Source: Natronorubrum daqingense (GTDB lineage: Archaea; Halobacteriota; Halobacteria; Halobacteriales; Natrialbaceae). From it: a DNA stretch of 64,000 nucleotides. The notes beneath the pieces were generated by a model, which worked only from the letters and a program-made list of their open reading frames with translations, did not search any database and was not told where the DNA came from. The position numbers and the translations under genes are program-made. Positions 45,054-53,338 of this stretch are shown here, in pieces (position 1 is the stretch's first letter; the number at the start of each line of letters is the position of its first letter). Location: positions 930,001-994,000 of the forward strand of contig NZ_CP019327.1 of NCBI RefSeq assembly GCF_001971705.1. The letters run 5' to 3'.

Positions 45054-45983
45054 ATGGGTGAGACCTACTACGAAATCCTCGAGGTCGACTCGGATGCTAC
45101 ACGGGCCGAAATCACGGCGGCCTACCGCGAGCGCGTCCTCGAGACCCACCCGGACCACAACGACGCACCCGACGCCGCGACGCAGTTTGCCCGCGTCTCG
45201 AGGGCTCGAGCCGTGCTCACCGACGGGGACGAACGCGCTCGGTACGACCGATTCGGACACGACGCCTACGAGCGCCTCGGTCGCTACTCGAGTGACTCGA
45301 GCGAGACGGGAGACTCAAGCGAGACAAGAAACACGAGGACGTCGAGACAACCGAAGACGACCGATTCAACCGAGAAGACGACCGAATCGAACGGTGCTCG
45401 AGGCACGCGAGGGGCGTCCGACGGAACTCGGTCACGAACCGGGTCGACACACGGCTCTGGAACGACGAGTCAGCGGAAGGCCGGAAGCCAGCGCGCACGA
45501 CGACGAACGAAACGCCGTGGGGAATTCACACGAGACGCCACCGAAGTCGGTTCCGCCGCCCGGCCTCCGCCGGAGAACGAGGCCACGGAGCGTTCTGCAG
45601 GCGGATTCCGGTACACCGTTCACGATTGGGATGGCGAGGTCTCCCTCGAGTGGGAGGGCCGTCCGATCGATCGCGCGACGATGTTGACGATCGGCGGCTG
45701 TTGGCTGTTGTATCCGCTCTTCGTCGCCTCGAGCGTGACCGAAGTGTTTCCGCTCGCCGCGAACGTGGTGCTCGCGGTCTGTACCGGTGTACTCGTGGTA
45801 TACTTGCTTACCAGACCGCGACTCGCAACCGTATTGTTCGGCAGTTGGAGCCTCTTCTTTCCGATCGGACTCCTCCAGCTGCCGGGCGTTTCCGTAATCT
45901 CGGTACCTGGCCTCATCGCCCTCGGTGCGGTCTGGATTCCGTTCGGCTACGCGCTGGCGTTCTGGTGGGCGTTGCGGCCGTAA
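45054..45983 (+). CDS. J-domain protein with membrane helices
   Basis: A 309-residue protein. Residues 1-65 are a J-domain with the essential HPD tripeptide (ETHPDHND), which stimulates an Hsp70. A long Ser/Thr/Arg-rich linker (about 80-175) contains a basic patch RARRRTKRRG, rare in this acidic proteome. The C-terminal half holds about four membrane helices ending in GYALAFWWALRP. The ATG at 45054 begins the canonical YYEILEVDSDATRAEI pattern. It likely recruits DnaK to the membrane. It is convergent with menD, only four bases apart. Confidence 0.85.
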   Translation: MGETYYEILEVDSDATRAEITAAYRERVLETHPDHNDAPDAATQFARVSRARAVLTDGDERARYDRFGHDAYERLGRYSSDSSETGDSSETRNTRTSRQPKTTDSTEKTTESNGARGTRGASDGTRSRTGSTHGSGTTSQRKAGSQRARRRTKRRGEFTRDATEVGSAARPPPENEATERSAGGFRYTVHDWDGEVSLEWEGRPIDRATMLTIGGCWLLYPLFVASSVTEVFPLAANVVLAVCTGVLVVYLLTRPRLATVLFGSWSLFFPIGLLQLPGVSVISVPGLIALGAVWIPFGYALAFWWALRP

Positions 45984-45987
45984 AATG

Positions 45988-47787
45988 CTACGCCGAGTCG
46001 GTGCGGGCGTCTTCGACGGCGTCTCTCACACGTCGCTCGAGGGAGTCACGGGTTCGGTGATTCGTTTCGGAATCGAACGCGACAGAGAGCACCTGTGTTC
46101 CCTCGCGCTCAAGGGAATCCGCGTATGCGTCAGCGAAGTCGACGGGACCGACGCGTTCGAACTCGAGGCCGTAGAATTCGGCGAGCGAATCGAACTCGAG
46201 GCCGTGGGGCGTTTTGAACTGCTCCGTAAACGGCGGCTCGAAGTCCTCGATTGGGAGCTTGTGGAATATTCCGCCGCCGTCGTTGTCGAGCACGACGATG
46301 GTGGCATCGACGTCACAGCGCTCGACGGCGAGTAAGCCGTTCGAATCGTGGTAGAACGCAAGGTCGCCGGTAACGAGGACCAGGGGTTCGTCGCACACGC
46401 TGCCAGCACCGAGTGCCGTGCTCGTGATCCCGTCGATGCCGCTCGCGCCGCGGTTTGCCAATACCGTGAGTTCCGTCGCTCGAGGCCGCACAAACCGGTC
46501 CGCATCGCGAATCGGCATGCTGTTCGAGACGAAGACAGTCGCCGGGTCTGGCGCGCGTTGGAACACCGTGGCGAGGACGCTTCCCTCGAAGGGGTGGGCC
46601 TCGAGTGCCTCGTCCGCCCGCGCTTCCTCGAGGAGTCGCCAGTGTTCGCGTTCAGCGTCCCGAAACTGTTCGATCCAGTCGCTATCGGCGTTCGTTTCGG
46701 GGTCGACCCACTCGAGGAGGTTCGAAAAGACGGCTCCGGGCGAGGCAGCGAGCAGGTCCGTCGCGGTGAACGTGGCCTCGCGCCACGCTCCAGCGGGATC
46801 GACGAGGAACTGTCGTGCGTCACTATCGCGTAGGAAGTGACGAAGCGGTTTCGAGGTCGGCGACGCACCGAAGCGAACGACGACGTCGGGAGCCGGTATC
46901 GCGTCGATGTAACCGTCGTAGCCACCGCAGACGTACTTCTCAGGTGACCCGTCGTCGACGTGATCGCCGAATCGAACGGCGGAGAGGGGGTCCGCGAGAA
47001 TCGGTGCGCCGACACGCTCGGCAACCGAAACGACGTGCGCAGGGTCGAGAGTCGAGAGCGAAACGGGGTCGGCCGGTCCGGCGACGATCACCGGTCGCTC
47101 GGCCGCCTCGAGAGCCGTTGCCAGCGATTGGGACTGCTCGTCCTCGAGCGAACGGACCCCTGCAGCCGTCTCGACGAACGCCCCGGATCTGCCTCGGCCA
47201 GCCAGGGTATCCGCAAACGACTCCGGAACGTCGCCGGGAACGTCGACTGGCTCGAGGGGCTTCCGAAACGGGCAGTTCAGGTGGACTGGACCGGGATCGA
47301 CGCCGCCGGTCTCTGCGAGCGCCCGCGCGGCGGTAGTCCGAAGGCTCCTGACTTTCCGTTCGTCGGGTTCGGGGTCCGGCAGTTCGGCGTCCCACCGAAC
47401 CGCGTCGCCGTAGAGCGACGGTTGGTCGACGGTCTGGTTCGCGCCGCTGTCGCGAAGTTCCCGCGGTCGATCGGCCGTCAAGACGAGCATCGGGACTTGC
47501 GCCTGATCGGCTTCCATAACTGCCGGGTGGAAGTTCGCCGCTGCTGTCCCCGACGTGCAGATCAGCGCCGTCGGCTCGCCGGTTCGTCTCGCACGCCCGA
47601 GCGCGAAGAAGCTCGCCGACCGTTCGTCGAGGTGCGAATAGACGTCGATATCGGGATGTGCAGCCGCGGCGACGGTCAACGGCGTCGAACGACTGCCGGG
47701 GGCGACACAGGCGGCCTCGAGTCCTCCCTTTGCCAGTTCGTCGATCAGAATCCGGCCCCACAGCGTCGAGCGATTGGGTGCGTCCAT
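45988..47787 (-). CDS. menD: 2-Succinyl-5-enolpyruvyl-6-hydroxy-3-cyclohexene-1-carboxylate synthase
   Basis: A 599-residue ThDP-dependent enzyme that joins isochorismate and 2-oxoglutarate in menaquinone synthesis. Signatures: CVAPGSRSTPLTVAAAAHP at the start, SFFALGRARRTGEPTALICTSGTAAANFHPAVMEA, the SEPHEC central TLANRGASGIDGITSTALGA and ThDP/Mg motif GDLAFYHDSNGLLAV with DNDGGGIFHKLP. The start at 47787 (MDAPNRSTLW) is clear; a longer frame to 48381 enters menF and is rejected. It follows menF by four bases. Confidence 0.94.
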   Translation of the reverse strand: MDAPNRSTLWGRILIDELAKGGLEAACVAPGSRSTPLTVAAAAHPDIDVYSHLDERSASFFALGRARRTGEPTALICTSGTAAANFHPAVMEADQAQVPMLVLTADRPRELRDSGANQTVDQPSLYGDAVRWDAELPDPEPDERKVRSLRTTAARALAETGGVDPGPVHLNCPFRKPLEPVDVPGDVPESFADTLAGRGRSGAFVETAAGVRSLEDEQSQSLATALEAAERPVIVAGPADPVSLSTLDPAHVVSVAERVGAPILADPLSAVRFGDHVDDGSPEKYVCGGYDGYIDAIPAPDVVVRFGASPTSKPLRHFLRDSDARQFLVDPAGAWREATFTATDLLAASPGAVFSNLLEWVDPETNADSDWIEQFRDAEREHWRLLEEARADEALEAHPFEGSVLATVFQRAPDPATVFVSNSMPIRDADRFVRPRATELTVLANRGASGIDGITSTALGAGSVCDEPLVLVTGDLAFYHDSNGLLAVERCDVDATIVVLDNDGGGIFHKLPIEDFEPPFTEQFKTPHGLEFDSLAEFYGLEFERVGPVDFADAYADSLEREGTQVLSVAFDSETNHRTRDSLERRVRDAVEDARTDSA

Positions 47788-47791
47788 CTGA

Positions 47792-49132
47792 TCACCTGAG
47801 TTCGTCGAGGATCGGTCGGAACTTGAGCTGTACTTCCTCCCACTCGTCCGTCGGGTCGCTGTCGGCGACGATTCCGTTGCCCGCGAAGAGCGTGACCGTG
47901 TCCTCGCGAGCGAGTCCCGAGCGAATGCCGACGGCGAACTCGCCGTCGCCAGCACCGTCGAACCAACCGATCGGGGCGGCGTACCAGCCCCGGTCGAACG
48001 TTTCGGCGTCCCGAATGGTTTCGAAAGCCGATCCCGGCGGGACACCGCCCACGGCGGGAGTCGGGTGGAGCGCTTCGACGAGGTCGAGAACGTGTCGGTC
48101 GTCCTCGAGAACGCCTGTGATCGGCGTCTGAAGGTGTTGAATGTTCGCGAGTCGTCTGATCGTCTGCTCCTCGACTGCGAGCGTTCGCGTGAGCGGTGTG
48201 AGTTGGCTCCGAATCGCGTCGACGACGAGTTCGTGTTCGTGCTGGACTTTTTCGCTCTCTGCCATCCGGTCCGCGAACGCCCGGTCCGCTTCGGGCGAGT
48301 CGCCTCGCTGTACCGATCCAGCCAACGCTTCGGTTTCGACCTGATTGCCGCGTTTGGAGACGAGCCGTTCAGGTGGGGCACCGAAGAAGGTCCCGCCTCC
48401 CTCGTAGCCCCCCAAGAACCGATAACAGTTCGGGTACTCGCGACGGAGTCGCTCGAGCGTCCCGGGAACGTCGATCGAATGCTCGAGATCGACCGAGAGC
48501 GACTGTGCGAGGACGACCTTTCTGAGCGAGCCCCGATCGATTCGCTCGAGGGCGGTTTCGACCTGTGTCGCCCAATCCGCTCTCGAGGTTGGGCGCTCGG
48601 TCGACGCGATACCGGGGCTCGCCGCCGTCGGCTTCATCGACGGTAACTCGGCGAGTCGCTGACTCCAGGACTCGAGTCGTTCCTGTGCGCGTGCCGAATC
48701 CTCGCCGAGCGTCGTCAGCCAGGTGCCGTCGTCGCTGCGAACGACGAGCGTTTCGGGGATGACGAACGACGCCGCGTCGAACCCGTTCCACAGTGTTTCC
48801 GGCACGTGTTCCTCGTGAAATGCAAACCCGCCGAACGCACGAGGCCGGGCGACGGCTGGGCCCGTGTGCTCGAGCGCGTCGAACGTCCGTCGTGTGCGAG
48901 TTCGAATCTGATCGAATCGGTTTGGGCCGCGGGCGCTGAATCGAGCACCGACACCCCGGCCGACGATCTCCACACCATCGGGCGTCGACCACAGGATCCG
49001 CGACTCGGCGTCCGTATCGACGATCGCGCCGAAGGAGACGTCCTCGAGTTCGCGGCTGTGGCTGACGAAAGAGGGCGGGCCGTCGGCTGGCTCGACCCCC
49101 GCCAGTCGACGGTCGCCCGACGAATGATCCAT
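47792..49132 (-). CDS. menF: Isochorismate synthase
   Basis: A 446-residue chorismate-utilising enzyme that makes isochorismate, the entry step to menaquinone. The C-terminal half has ADWATQVETALERIDRGSLRKVVLAQSL, GSFF-like GGTFFGAPPERLVSKRG, the active-site EALAGSVQRG (VETEALAG), QHLQTPITG and HPTPAVGGVP. The acceptor region SGLAREDTVTLFAGNGIVADSDP is typical. A promoter GGTATAGT at 49171-49178 lies about 40 bases upstream. With menD it forms the menF-menD operon. Confidence 0.94.
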   Translation of the reverse strand: MDHSSGDRRLAGVEPADGPPSFVSHSRELEDVSFGAIVDTDAESRILWSTPDGVEIVGRGVGARFSARGPNRFDQIRTRTRRTFDALEHTGPAVARPRAFGGFAFHEEHVPETLWNGFDAASFVIPETLVVRSDDGTWLTTLGEDSARAQERLESWSQRLAELPSMKPTAASPGIASTERPTSRADWATQVETALERIDRGSLRKVVLAQSLSVDLEHSIDVPGTLERLRREYPNCYRFLGGYEGGGTFFGAPPERLVSKRGNQVETEALAGSVQRGDSPEADRAFADRMAESEKVQHEHELVVDAIRSQLTPLTRTLAVEEQTIRRLANIQHLQTPITGVLEDDRHVLDLVEALHPTPAVGGVPPGSAFETIRDAETFDRGWYAAPIGWFDGAGDGEFAVGIRSGLAREDTVTLFAGNGIVADSDPTDEWEEVQLKFRPILDELR

Positions 49133-49238
49133 CGAACACAGTTCGGAACTGCCGTGCCTTCAGCCTAACTATACCGGGTACTGACGGGGAGGGTATACGT
49201 TCGACAGCGCAACGACGCAACGGAAGACGCGCGTTACA

Positions 49239-49841
49239 TTAGCTGTAGCGTTCTTCTTGCCACGGATCCGCGGTCTCCGAATAGCCGCGTTTCTCCCAGT
49301 ACCCGAGTTCGGGTTCGGTCAAAAACTCGACACCGTCGACCCACTTCGCCCCCTTGTAGGCGTACTTGTGCGGAGTGAGGACTCGTAGCGGCCCGCCGTG
49401 ATCGGCGGGAAGCGACTCACCGTCGTACGCCCACGCGAAGAGCACTTCCTCACGGAGGCAGTCCTCGAGTGGAAGGTCGGTCGTGTAGCCGTCGAGCGCG
49501 GAAAACATGACGTGGACTGCATCGTCGTCGACGCCCGCTCTCTGGGCGAGTTCGGGGAAGGTGACGCCCGTGAACTCGCAGTCGAACTTGCTCCAGCCAG
49601 TCACGCAGTGAAAGTCCTGACACTGAGTCTCACTCGGTAACGCTCGGAACTCGTCCCACGAGAGCGTTAGTTCGTTCTCGACGGCACCCGTAACGGTGAA
49701 CTCCCACGTATCGGGGTCCCAGTCGGGCGTGCTCCCCTTCGAGAGAACCGGAAACGCCGTCGTTTCCCGCTGTCCGGGCGGGAGTCGGTCGTCGCCGAAC
49801 TCCTGATAAAGATCGGTCACGTCGGAGATGTCCGTGTTCAT
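49239..49841 (-). CDS. Molybdopterin-dependent oxidoreductase, sulfite-oxidase-like fold
   Basis: A 200-residue protein carrying the oxidoreductase molybdopterin-binding domain of the sulfite oxidase/MsrP class. The Cys ligand to molybdenum is in QCQDFHCVTGWSKFD, and FTGVTFPELAQRAGV, LPADHGGPLRVLTPHKYAYKGAKWV and the C-terminal GYWEKRGYS are conserved. It lacks a signal peptide and a heme or dimerisation domain, so it is the minimal single-domain cytoplasmic form. Substrate unknown. The ATG at 49841 is preferred. Confidence 0.9.
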   Translation of the reverse strand: MNTDISDVTDLYQEFGDDRLPPGQRETTAFPVLSKGSTPDWDPDTWEFTVTGAVENELTLSWDEFRALPSETQCQDFHCVTGWSKFDCEFTGVTFPELAQRAGVDDDAVHVMFSALDGYTTDLPLEDCLREEVLFAWAYDGESLPADHGGPLRVLTPHKYAYKGAKWVDGVEFLTEPELGYWEKRGYSETADPWQEERYS

Positions 49842-50080
49842 ACGAATACGTCCGGACCGAGGGACGTAGGTGTGACGCTCGAGCGCCAACTCGAGTCGCG
49901 TCGCCATCGCGACTCGAGAGATCGATCTCTCGAGTCGCGAGTTCCGCGTGACAATCCGTACTTACCACGACGAAGGACGAAATGAAACGGTTTGAAACGG
50001 TTTCAGTGAGGTCCTATGGAAAGGATTCCGGGCGAAACCCTCGCCATCCCTTAGTACAGTCTCGACCACTCTCACATCGT

Positions 50081-50380
50081 ATGGCGAGTAAACAACAGAT
50101 GACGGAACAGGAGATGTCCGGACAGCAGGCAGAAGAAGTGACTAGACAAGCCATGGGCCCGGCGCTTCTTGCGGCGGTCGCATCGGTCGGACTGTCGTGG
50201 TACTACTTCTTCCTCCGCGGCGACCGACAACGTGGCATATTCGTCGGACTCTGGCCGCCGACCATCCTCGCGTTCGCGAGTTACTTCAACCAGCGTAAGA
50301 TGCGCCGGCAACTCGAGATGGTCACCCAGCCCGGAACGACGCTCAAGAACGCGTTCGACTCGATGATGGGCAACAAATAA
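50081..50380 (+). CDS. Small membrane protein
   Basis: A 99-residue protein with a Gln/Met-rich polar N-terminus (1-28) and two membrane helices (GPALLAAVASVGLSWYYFFL and IFVGLWPPTILAFASYF), then a basic amphipathic tail. It resembles small haloarchaeal proteins of unknown function. The ATG at 50081 follows a weak TATA-like CTTAGTAC about 27 bases upstream; an in-frame start at 49982 is unlikely. Confidence 0.7.
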   Translation: MASKQQMTEQEMSGQQAEEVTRQAMGPALLAAVASVGLSWYYFFLRGDRQRGIFVGLWPPTILAFASYFNQRKMRRQLEMVTQPGTTLKNAFDSMMGNK

Positions 50381-50586
50381 CGGTCCGCTGACTCATCCTC
50401 GAACGCCCCCGTTTTTCGGTGAAGCCCCATCGGTCGATATCGAATGCGCCCGACCTGTCACCGACACAGCACTTTTCGTGTCGGTCGTCGACGAACCACC
50501 GACTGGCGACGAGTCGAGTGGCTCGAGTCCGTCTCCGTTCACAATATTTCAGTCCGATTCCAAGCACGATAGACTCCCCGTCAAAC

Positions 50587-50592
50587 CTAAAT
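50587..50592 (+). promoter_or_regulatory. TATA box of the ribbon-helix-helix-like gene
   Basis: CTAAATA sits about 26-31 bases upstream of the ATG at 50618; the transcript is likely leaderless. Confidence 0.5.
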
Positions 50593-50617
50593 ACCCCCTC
50601 ACCGAAACCCGAATCAG

Positions 50618-50839
50618 ATGCCGAAAGTAGAGATCACCATACCGGAACACCTCGAGATGCAGATCGCTCAGATGGTCGAACGCGGCGAGTTCGTCAATCG
50701 CGAAGAGGCGATCGAGGATCTGCTGTCGACCGGTATCAAGGCCTACAAGACCAGTGGACCAATGGACGAAGATGAGGGTGGCCCGGGCGGCCTCGAAGAC
50801 GACGGCATGATGGGCCACGACGACGAATACGTCTTCTAA
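50618..50839 (+). CDS. Small ribbon-helix-helix-like protein (DUF7120-like)
   Basis: A 73-residue protein starting MPKVEITIPEHLEMQIAQMVERGEFVNREEAIEDLL, the beta strand-helix-helix pattern of CopG/ribbon-helix-helix DNA binders, followed by a Gly/Asp-rich tail with DEDEGGPGG and a final DDEYVF. It probably forms dimers and could be a regulator or an antitoxin-like protein, although no toxin gene is adjacent. I recall the family as DUF7120 from haloarchaea; unverified. Confidence 0.75.
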   Translation: MPKVEITIPEHLEMQIAQMVERGEFVNREEAIEDLLSTGIKAYKTSGPMDEDEGGPGGLEDDGMMGHDDEYVF

Positions 50840-50865
50840 CTGACCTTTCCCGCGCGTTCCTGTCG

Positions 50866-51054
50866 CTACGGAGCCACTGCGACGAGCGGAATCCCGAACG
50901 CGAGCGCGACGCCGACGAGCAAGATCGCGAATCCGATTCCGGCTTCGCGCGCCGAAAACTCGCTCATCGGTGCAGTCGTCCGTTCGGCCTCGAGGTCGTG
51001 ACCGACGTCAGCGCCCGAGTCGTCCTCGACATCGGCGTCTGATTCGTTTGCCAT
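50866..51054 (-). CDS. Small single-helix membrane protein
   Basis: A 62-residue protein: 30 acidic residues, then a membrane helix (AGIGFAILLVGVALAFGIPLVAVAP). It resembles short haloarchaeal membrane families such as DUF7550 (recalled). No function known. It is convergent with the RHH-like gene, 26 bases apart. Confidence 0.65.
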   Translation of the reverse strand: MANESDADVEDDSGADVGHDLEAERTTAPMSEFSAREAGIGFAILLVGVALAFGIPLVAVAP

Positions 51055-51208
51055 ACCAGCGTGTTGGCCGGTGGTCGTCTTAAAGACACGCGATCCGAGA
51101 GGTCGCCTATTCTGTTGCGATCGGTGGAGAGGGGTATCGCCCTCAGCGATGACGCATCGATGCAGGTCACTTTACTACATCGGGTGCTAACCCTCGAATA
51201 GTACCTAC

Positions 51209-52021
51209 ATGCTGACCAAGCGAATCATCCCGTGTATCGACGTCGATCTGGACGAAGACGGGAACCCGGCGGTGTACACCGGCGTTCACTTCGAGGACCT
51301 CGAGTACACCGGCGACCCGGTCGAGATGGCAAAAGCGTACAACGAATCCGGCGCGGACGAGTTCGTCTTCCTCGATATTACGGCCTCCGCGGAAGGGCGC
51401 GAGACCATGCTCGACGTCGTCGAACGCGTCGCCGACGAAGTGTTCATCCCCTTGACGGTGGGGGGCGGCATCCGCACTACCGAAGACATCAAAGAAACGC
51501 TTCGCGCCGGCGCGGACAAAGTCTCGATCACGACCGGCGCACTCGAGCGACCCGAACTGATCAACGAGGGAGCGCGCGCGTTCGGAAGCCAGTGTATCGT
51601 CATCAGCGTCGACGCGAGACGCCGCTTCGACGAGCAGGGTGAACACTACGTCGACGTGGACGGCGAATCCTGCTGGTTCGAGTGTACGAAAAAGGGTGGC
51701 CGCGAAGGAACCGGGATCGACGTCATCGAGTGGGCACAGGAGGCCGAATCCCGCGGCGCGGGCGAATTGTTCGTCAACTCGATCGACAAGGACGGAACCA
51801 AAGACGGCTACGACGTCCCCTTAACGTCGGCCGTCTGCGATGCAGTCGACACGCCAGTCATCGCCTCCTCGGGTTGTGGCGGACCGGAACACATGCACGA
51901 GGTGTTCACCGAAGCCGACGCAGATGCCGGTCTCGCAGCCTCTATCTTCCACTTCGACGAGTACTCGATCGGCGAGGTCAAAGCGCATCTGGACGAACGA
52001 GACGTTCCCGTCCGCAACTGA
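51209..52021 (+). CDS. hisF: Imidazole glycerol phosphate synthase cyclase subunit
   Basis: A 270-residue TIM-barrel enzyme that forms imidazole glycerol phosphate and AICAR from PRFAR in histidine synthesis. Conserved: [12 protein letters not shown] (catalytic Asp), [31 protein letters not shown] and the second catalytic Asp in [14 protein letters not shown], then [12 protein letters not shown]. Length is normal. hisH and other his genes are not adjacent, so the pathway is dispersed. A 39-base gap separates it from the zinc-ribbon gene. Confidence 0.96.
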   Translation: MLTKRIIPCIDVDLDEDGNPAVYTGVHFEDLEYTGDPVEMAKAYNESGADEFVFLDITASAEGRETMLDVVERVADEVFIPLTVGGGIRTTEDIKETLRAGADKVSITTGALERPELINEGARAFGSQCIVISVDARRRFDEQGEHYVDVDGESCWFECTKKGGREGTGIDVIEWAQEAESRGAGELFVNSIDKDGTKDGYDVPLTSAVCDAVDTPVIASSGCGGPEHMHEVFTEADADAGLAASIFHFDEYSIGEVKAHLDERDVPVRN

Positions 52022-52060
52022 TTCGCTACGCTTTTCTTCTATCACTCGAGTTTCCGACTC

Positions 52061-52870
52061 GTGAAGTGGCGGTGTACGTGGTGTGGCAAACCACACGAGT
52101 CCGACGACCCTCCGTGTGATAGCTGTGGCCACAACGAGTTCGAGAAGGCCGTCGTTCGCCAACAGGAGTTCGAAACCGTCGACACCGGCACGCAATACAT
52201 GTGGGTCTGTTCGAACTGCGGCCGCCAGCACATGAAGAACAACCCACCCTGTTCTCGCTGTGGCGACCACGACCTCGAGAAAGTCGAACAGACCTACGAC
52301 GACGTCGGTAGCGACCTCGAAGTTCCAAGCTGGCTCGAGGTTGCGAAACCCTACGCGCCGATTATCGCCGTCTTCGGGCTCATCGTCGTCTTGTTCGCGA
52401 CGGGGATCATCTCACCGTCGATCATCCCCGGTGTGGGAACGCCATCACCGCCCGACGCCCCCGGTGACGGAGCGACGGCAGCCGGCATCGACCTCGAGGC
52501 CACTGAGGAAATAATTCACGAGCAACTCGATGCGGAGCGAGAGTCGACGCGGACGTACGACGGCGGTATGGCTGCATACGCAGAGTACATCAATCGTGCG
52601 GAGGTCGCGAGCGAGTACGACGACGCGAACCCGGATTCGGTCGAACCGGCCGATTTTGGCGCTGATTGTAGCGGGGAGATCCCCGTCTGGCCGGGCATCG
52701 AAATGGTATCCGTCGACGAGTACGACGACGAAGACGAACTCGCGAGCGCCGTCACCACGGCGTTCGAGACGAGCGGCTCCGAGGAAATTACCGGCGACGA
52801 GTACGACATCGAGGGGATGGACCTCCACGCCGTCGACGGACAACTTTACGTTACGTACGCGGCGTGCTAA
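52061..52870 (+). CDS. Double zinc-ribbon membrane protein
   Basis: A 269-residue protein. Two CxxC pairs (CTWCG with CDSCG, and CSNCG with CSRCG) form two zinc ribbons in the first 75 residues, followed by one membrane helix near 95-120 and an exported acidic domain (about 150 residues) with no catalytic motif. The exported domain may resemble CAP-like or other Tyr-rich domains only weakly. The start is GTG at 52061. The topology, zinc ribbon inside and a domain outside, is common in archaea. Confidence 0.78.
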   Translation: MKWRCTWCGKPHESDDPPCDSCGHNEFEKAVVRQQEFETVDTGTQYMWVCSNCGRQHMKNNPPCSRCGDHDLEKVEQTYDDVGSDLEVPSWLEVAKPYAPIIAVFGLIVVLFATGIISPSIIPGVGTPSPPDAPGDGATAAGIDLEATEEIIHEQLDAERESTRTYDGGMAAYAEYINRAEVASEYDDANPDSVEPADFGADCSGEIPVWPGIEMVSVDEYDDEDELASAVTTAFETSGSEEITGDEYDIEGMDLHAVDGQLYVTYAAC

Positions 52871-52934
52871 CGACTGATTCGTTCCGGAATCACCGACAAA
52901 AACAGCCACACCGGACCTCGAGAACGAGACGAAA

Positions 52935-53219
52935 TTACGCGGCCGCTTCGAACGTTTCGCGGAAGGAAACCGCTTTGTCACGAACGTCGCCCGCAGCGTC
53001 CTCGAGCGTGTCGATCGGGTCGGCTCCGGAGACGGTCTTGAGCGTGAGAATCGGTTCCGTCTGCCCACCCGACTGTTCGGGGTTGACGTCGTACGTTGCG
53101 GCGGTGACGTCGTCGTGTTCGAGCAGCGTTCCCTTGAGCACGTTCATAAAGGTGTGATCCTCGCCGGCGATTTCGATCGAGAGTTCGTTCTCGCTACTCT
53201 CGGTGACCCGCAGTTCCAT
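52935..53219 (-). CDS. rpoL: DNA-directed RNA polymerase subunit L
   Basis: A 94-residue Rpo11/L subunit, which pairs with Rpo3/D to scaffold RNA polymerase assembly. Typical start [38 protein letters not shown], then AATYDVNPE and a helical C-terminus. The ATG at 53219 matches the family; the in-frame start at 53273 lies in unrelated Arg-rich sequence. A T-run near 52898-52902 on its strand may act as a terminator. Confidence 0.95.
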   Translation of the reverse strand: MELRVTESSENELSIEIAGEDHTFMNVLKGTLLEHDDVTAATYDVNPEQSGGQTEPILTLKTVSGADPIDTLEDAAGDVRDKAVSFRETFEAAA

Positions 53220-53310
53220 AGTCTCCGTTCCGGCCGTCAGCCGCTTGTACCTTTCTGTTCGCCCTCGAGGCACGAGGCCGCTCGAGTCGGCATTCCCGGA
53301 ATGTAAATCA

Positions 53311-53317
53311 CTATACA
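53311..53317 (+). promoter_or_regulatory. TATA box of the rhomboid gene
   Basis: CTATACA is centred about 25 bases upstream of the ATG at 53339, predicting a leaderless transcript. Confidence 0.5.
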
Positions 53318-53338
53318 GCAGGCCCCGAACCGTTGGGT

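Noticed and set aside
47788..48381. In-frame upstream extension of menD into menF
   Set aside because: The region is translated in another frame as MenF with a full set of motifs; MenD has a clean ATG at 47787.
50618..51054. Toxin-antitoxin pair (RHH-like protein plus small neighbour)
   Set aside because: The neighbour is a convergent single-helix membrane protein, so there is no operon; no toxin fold is seen.
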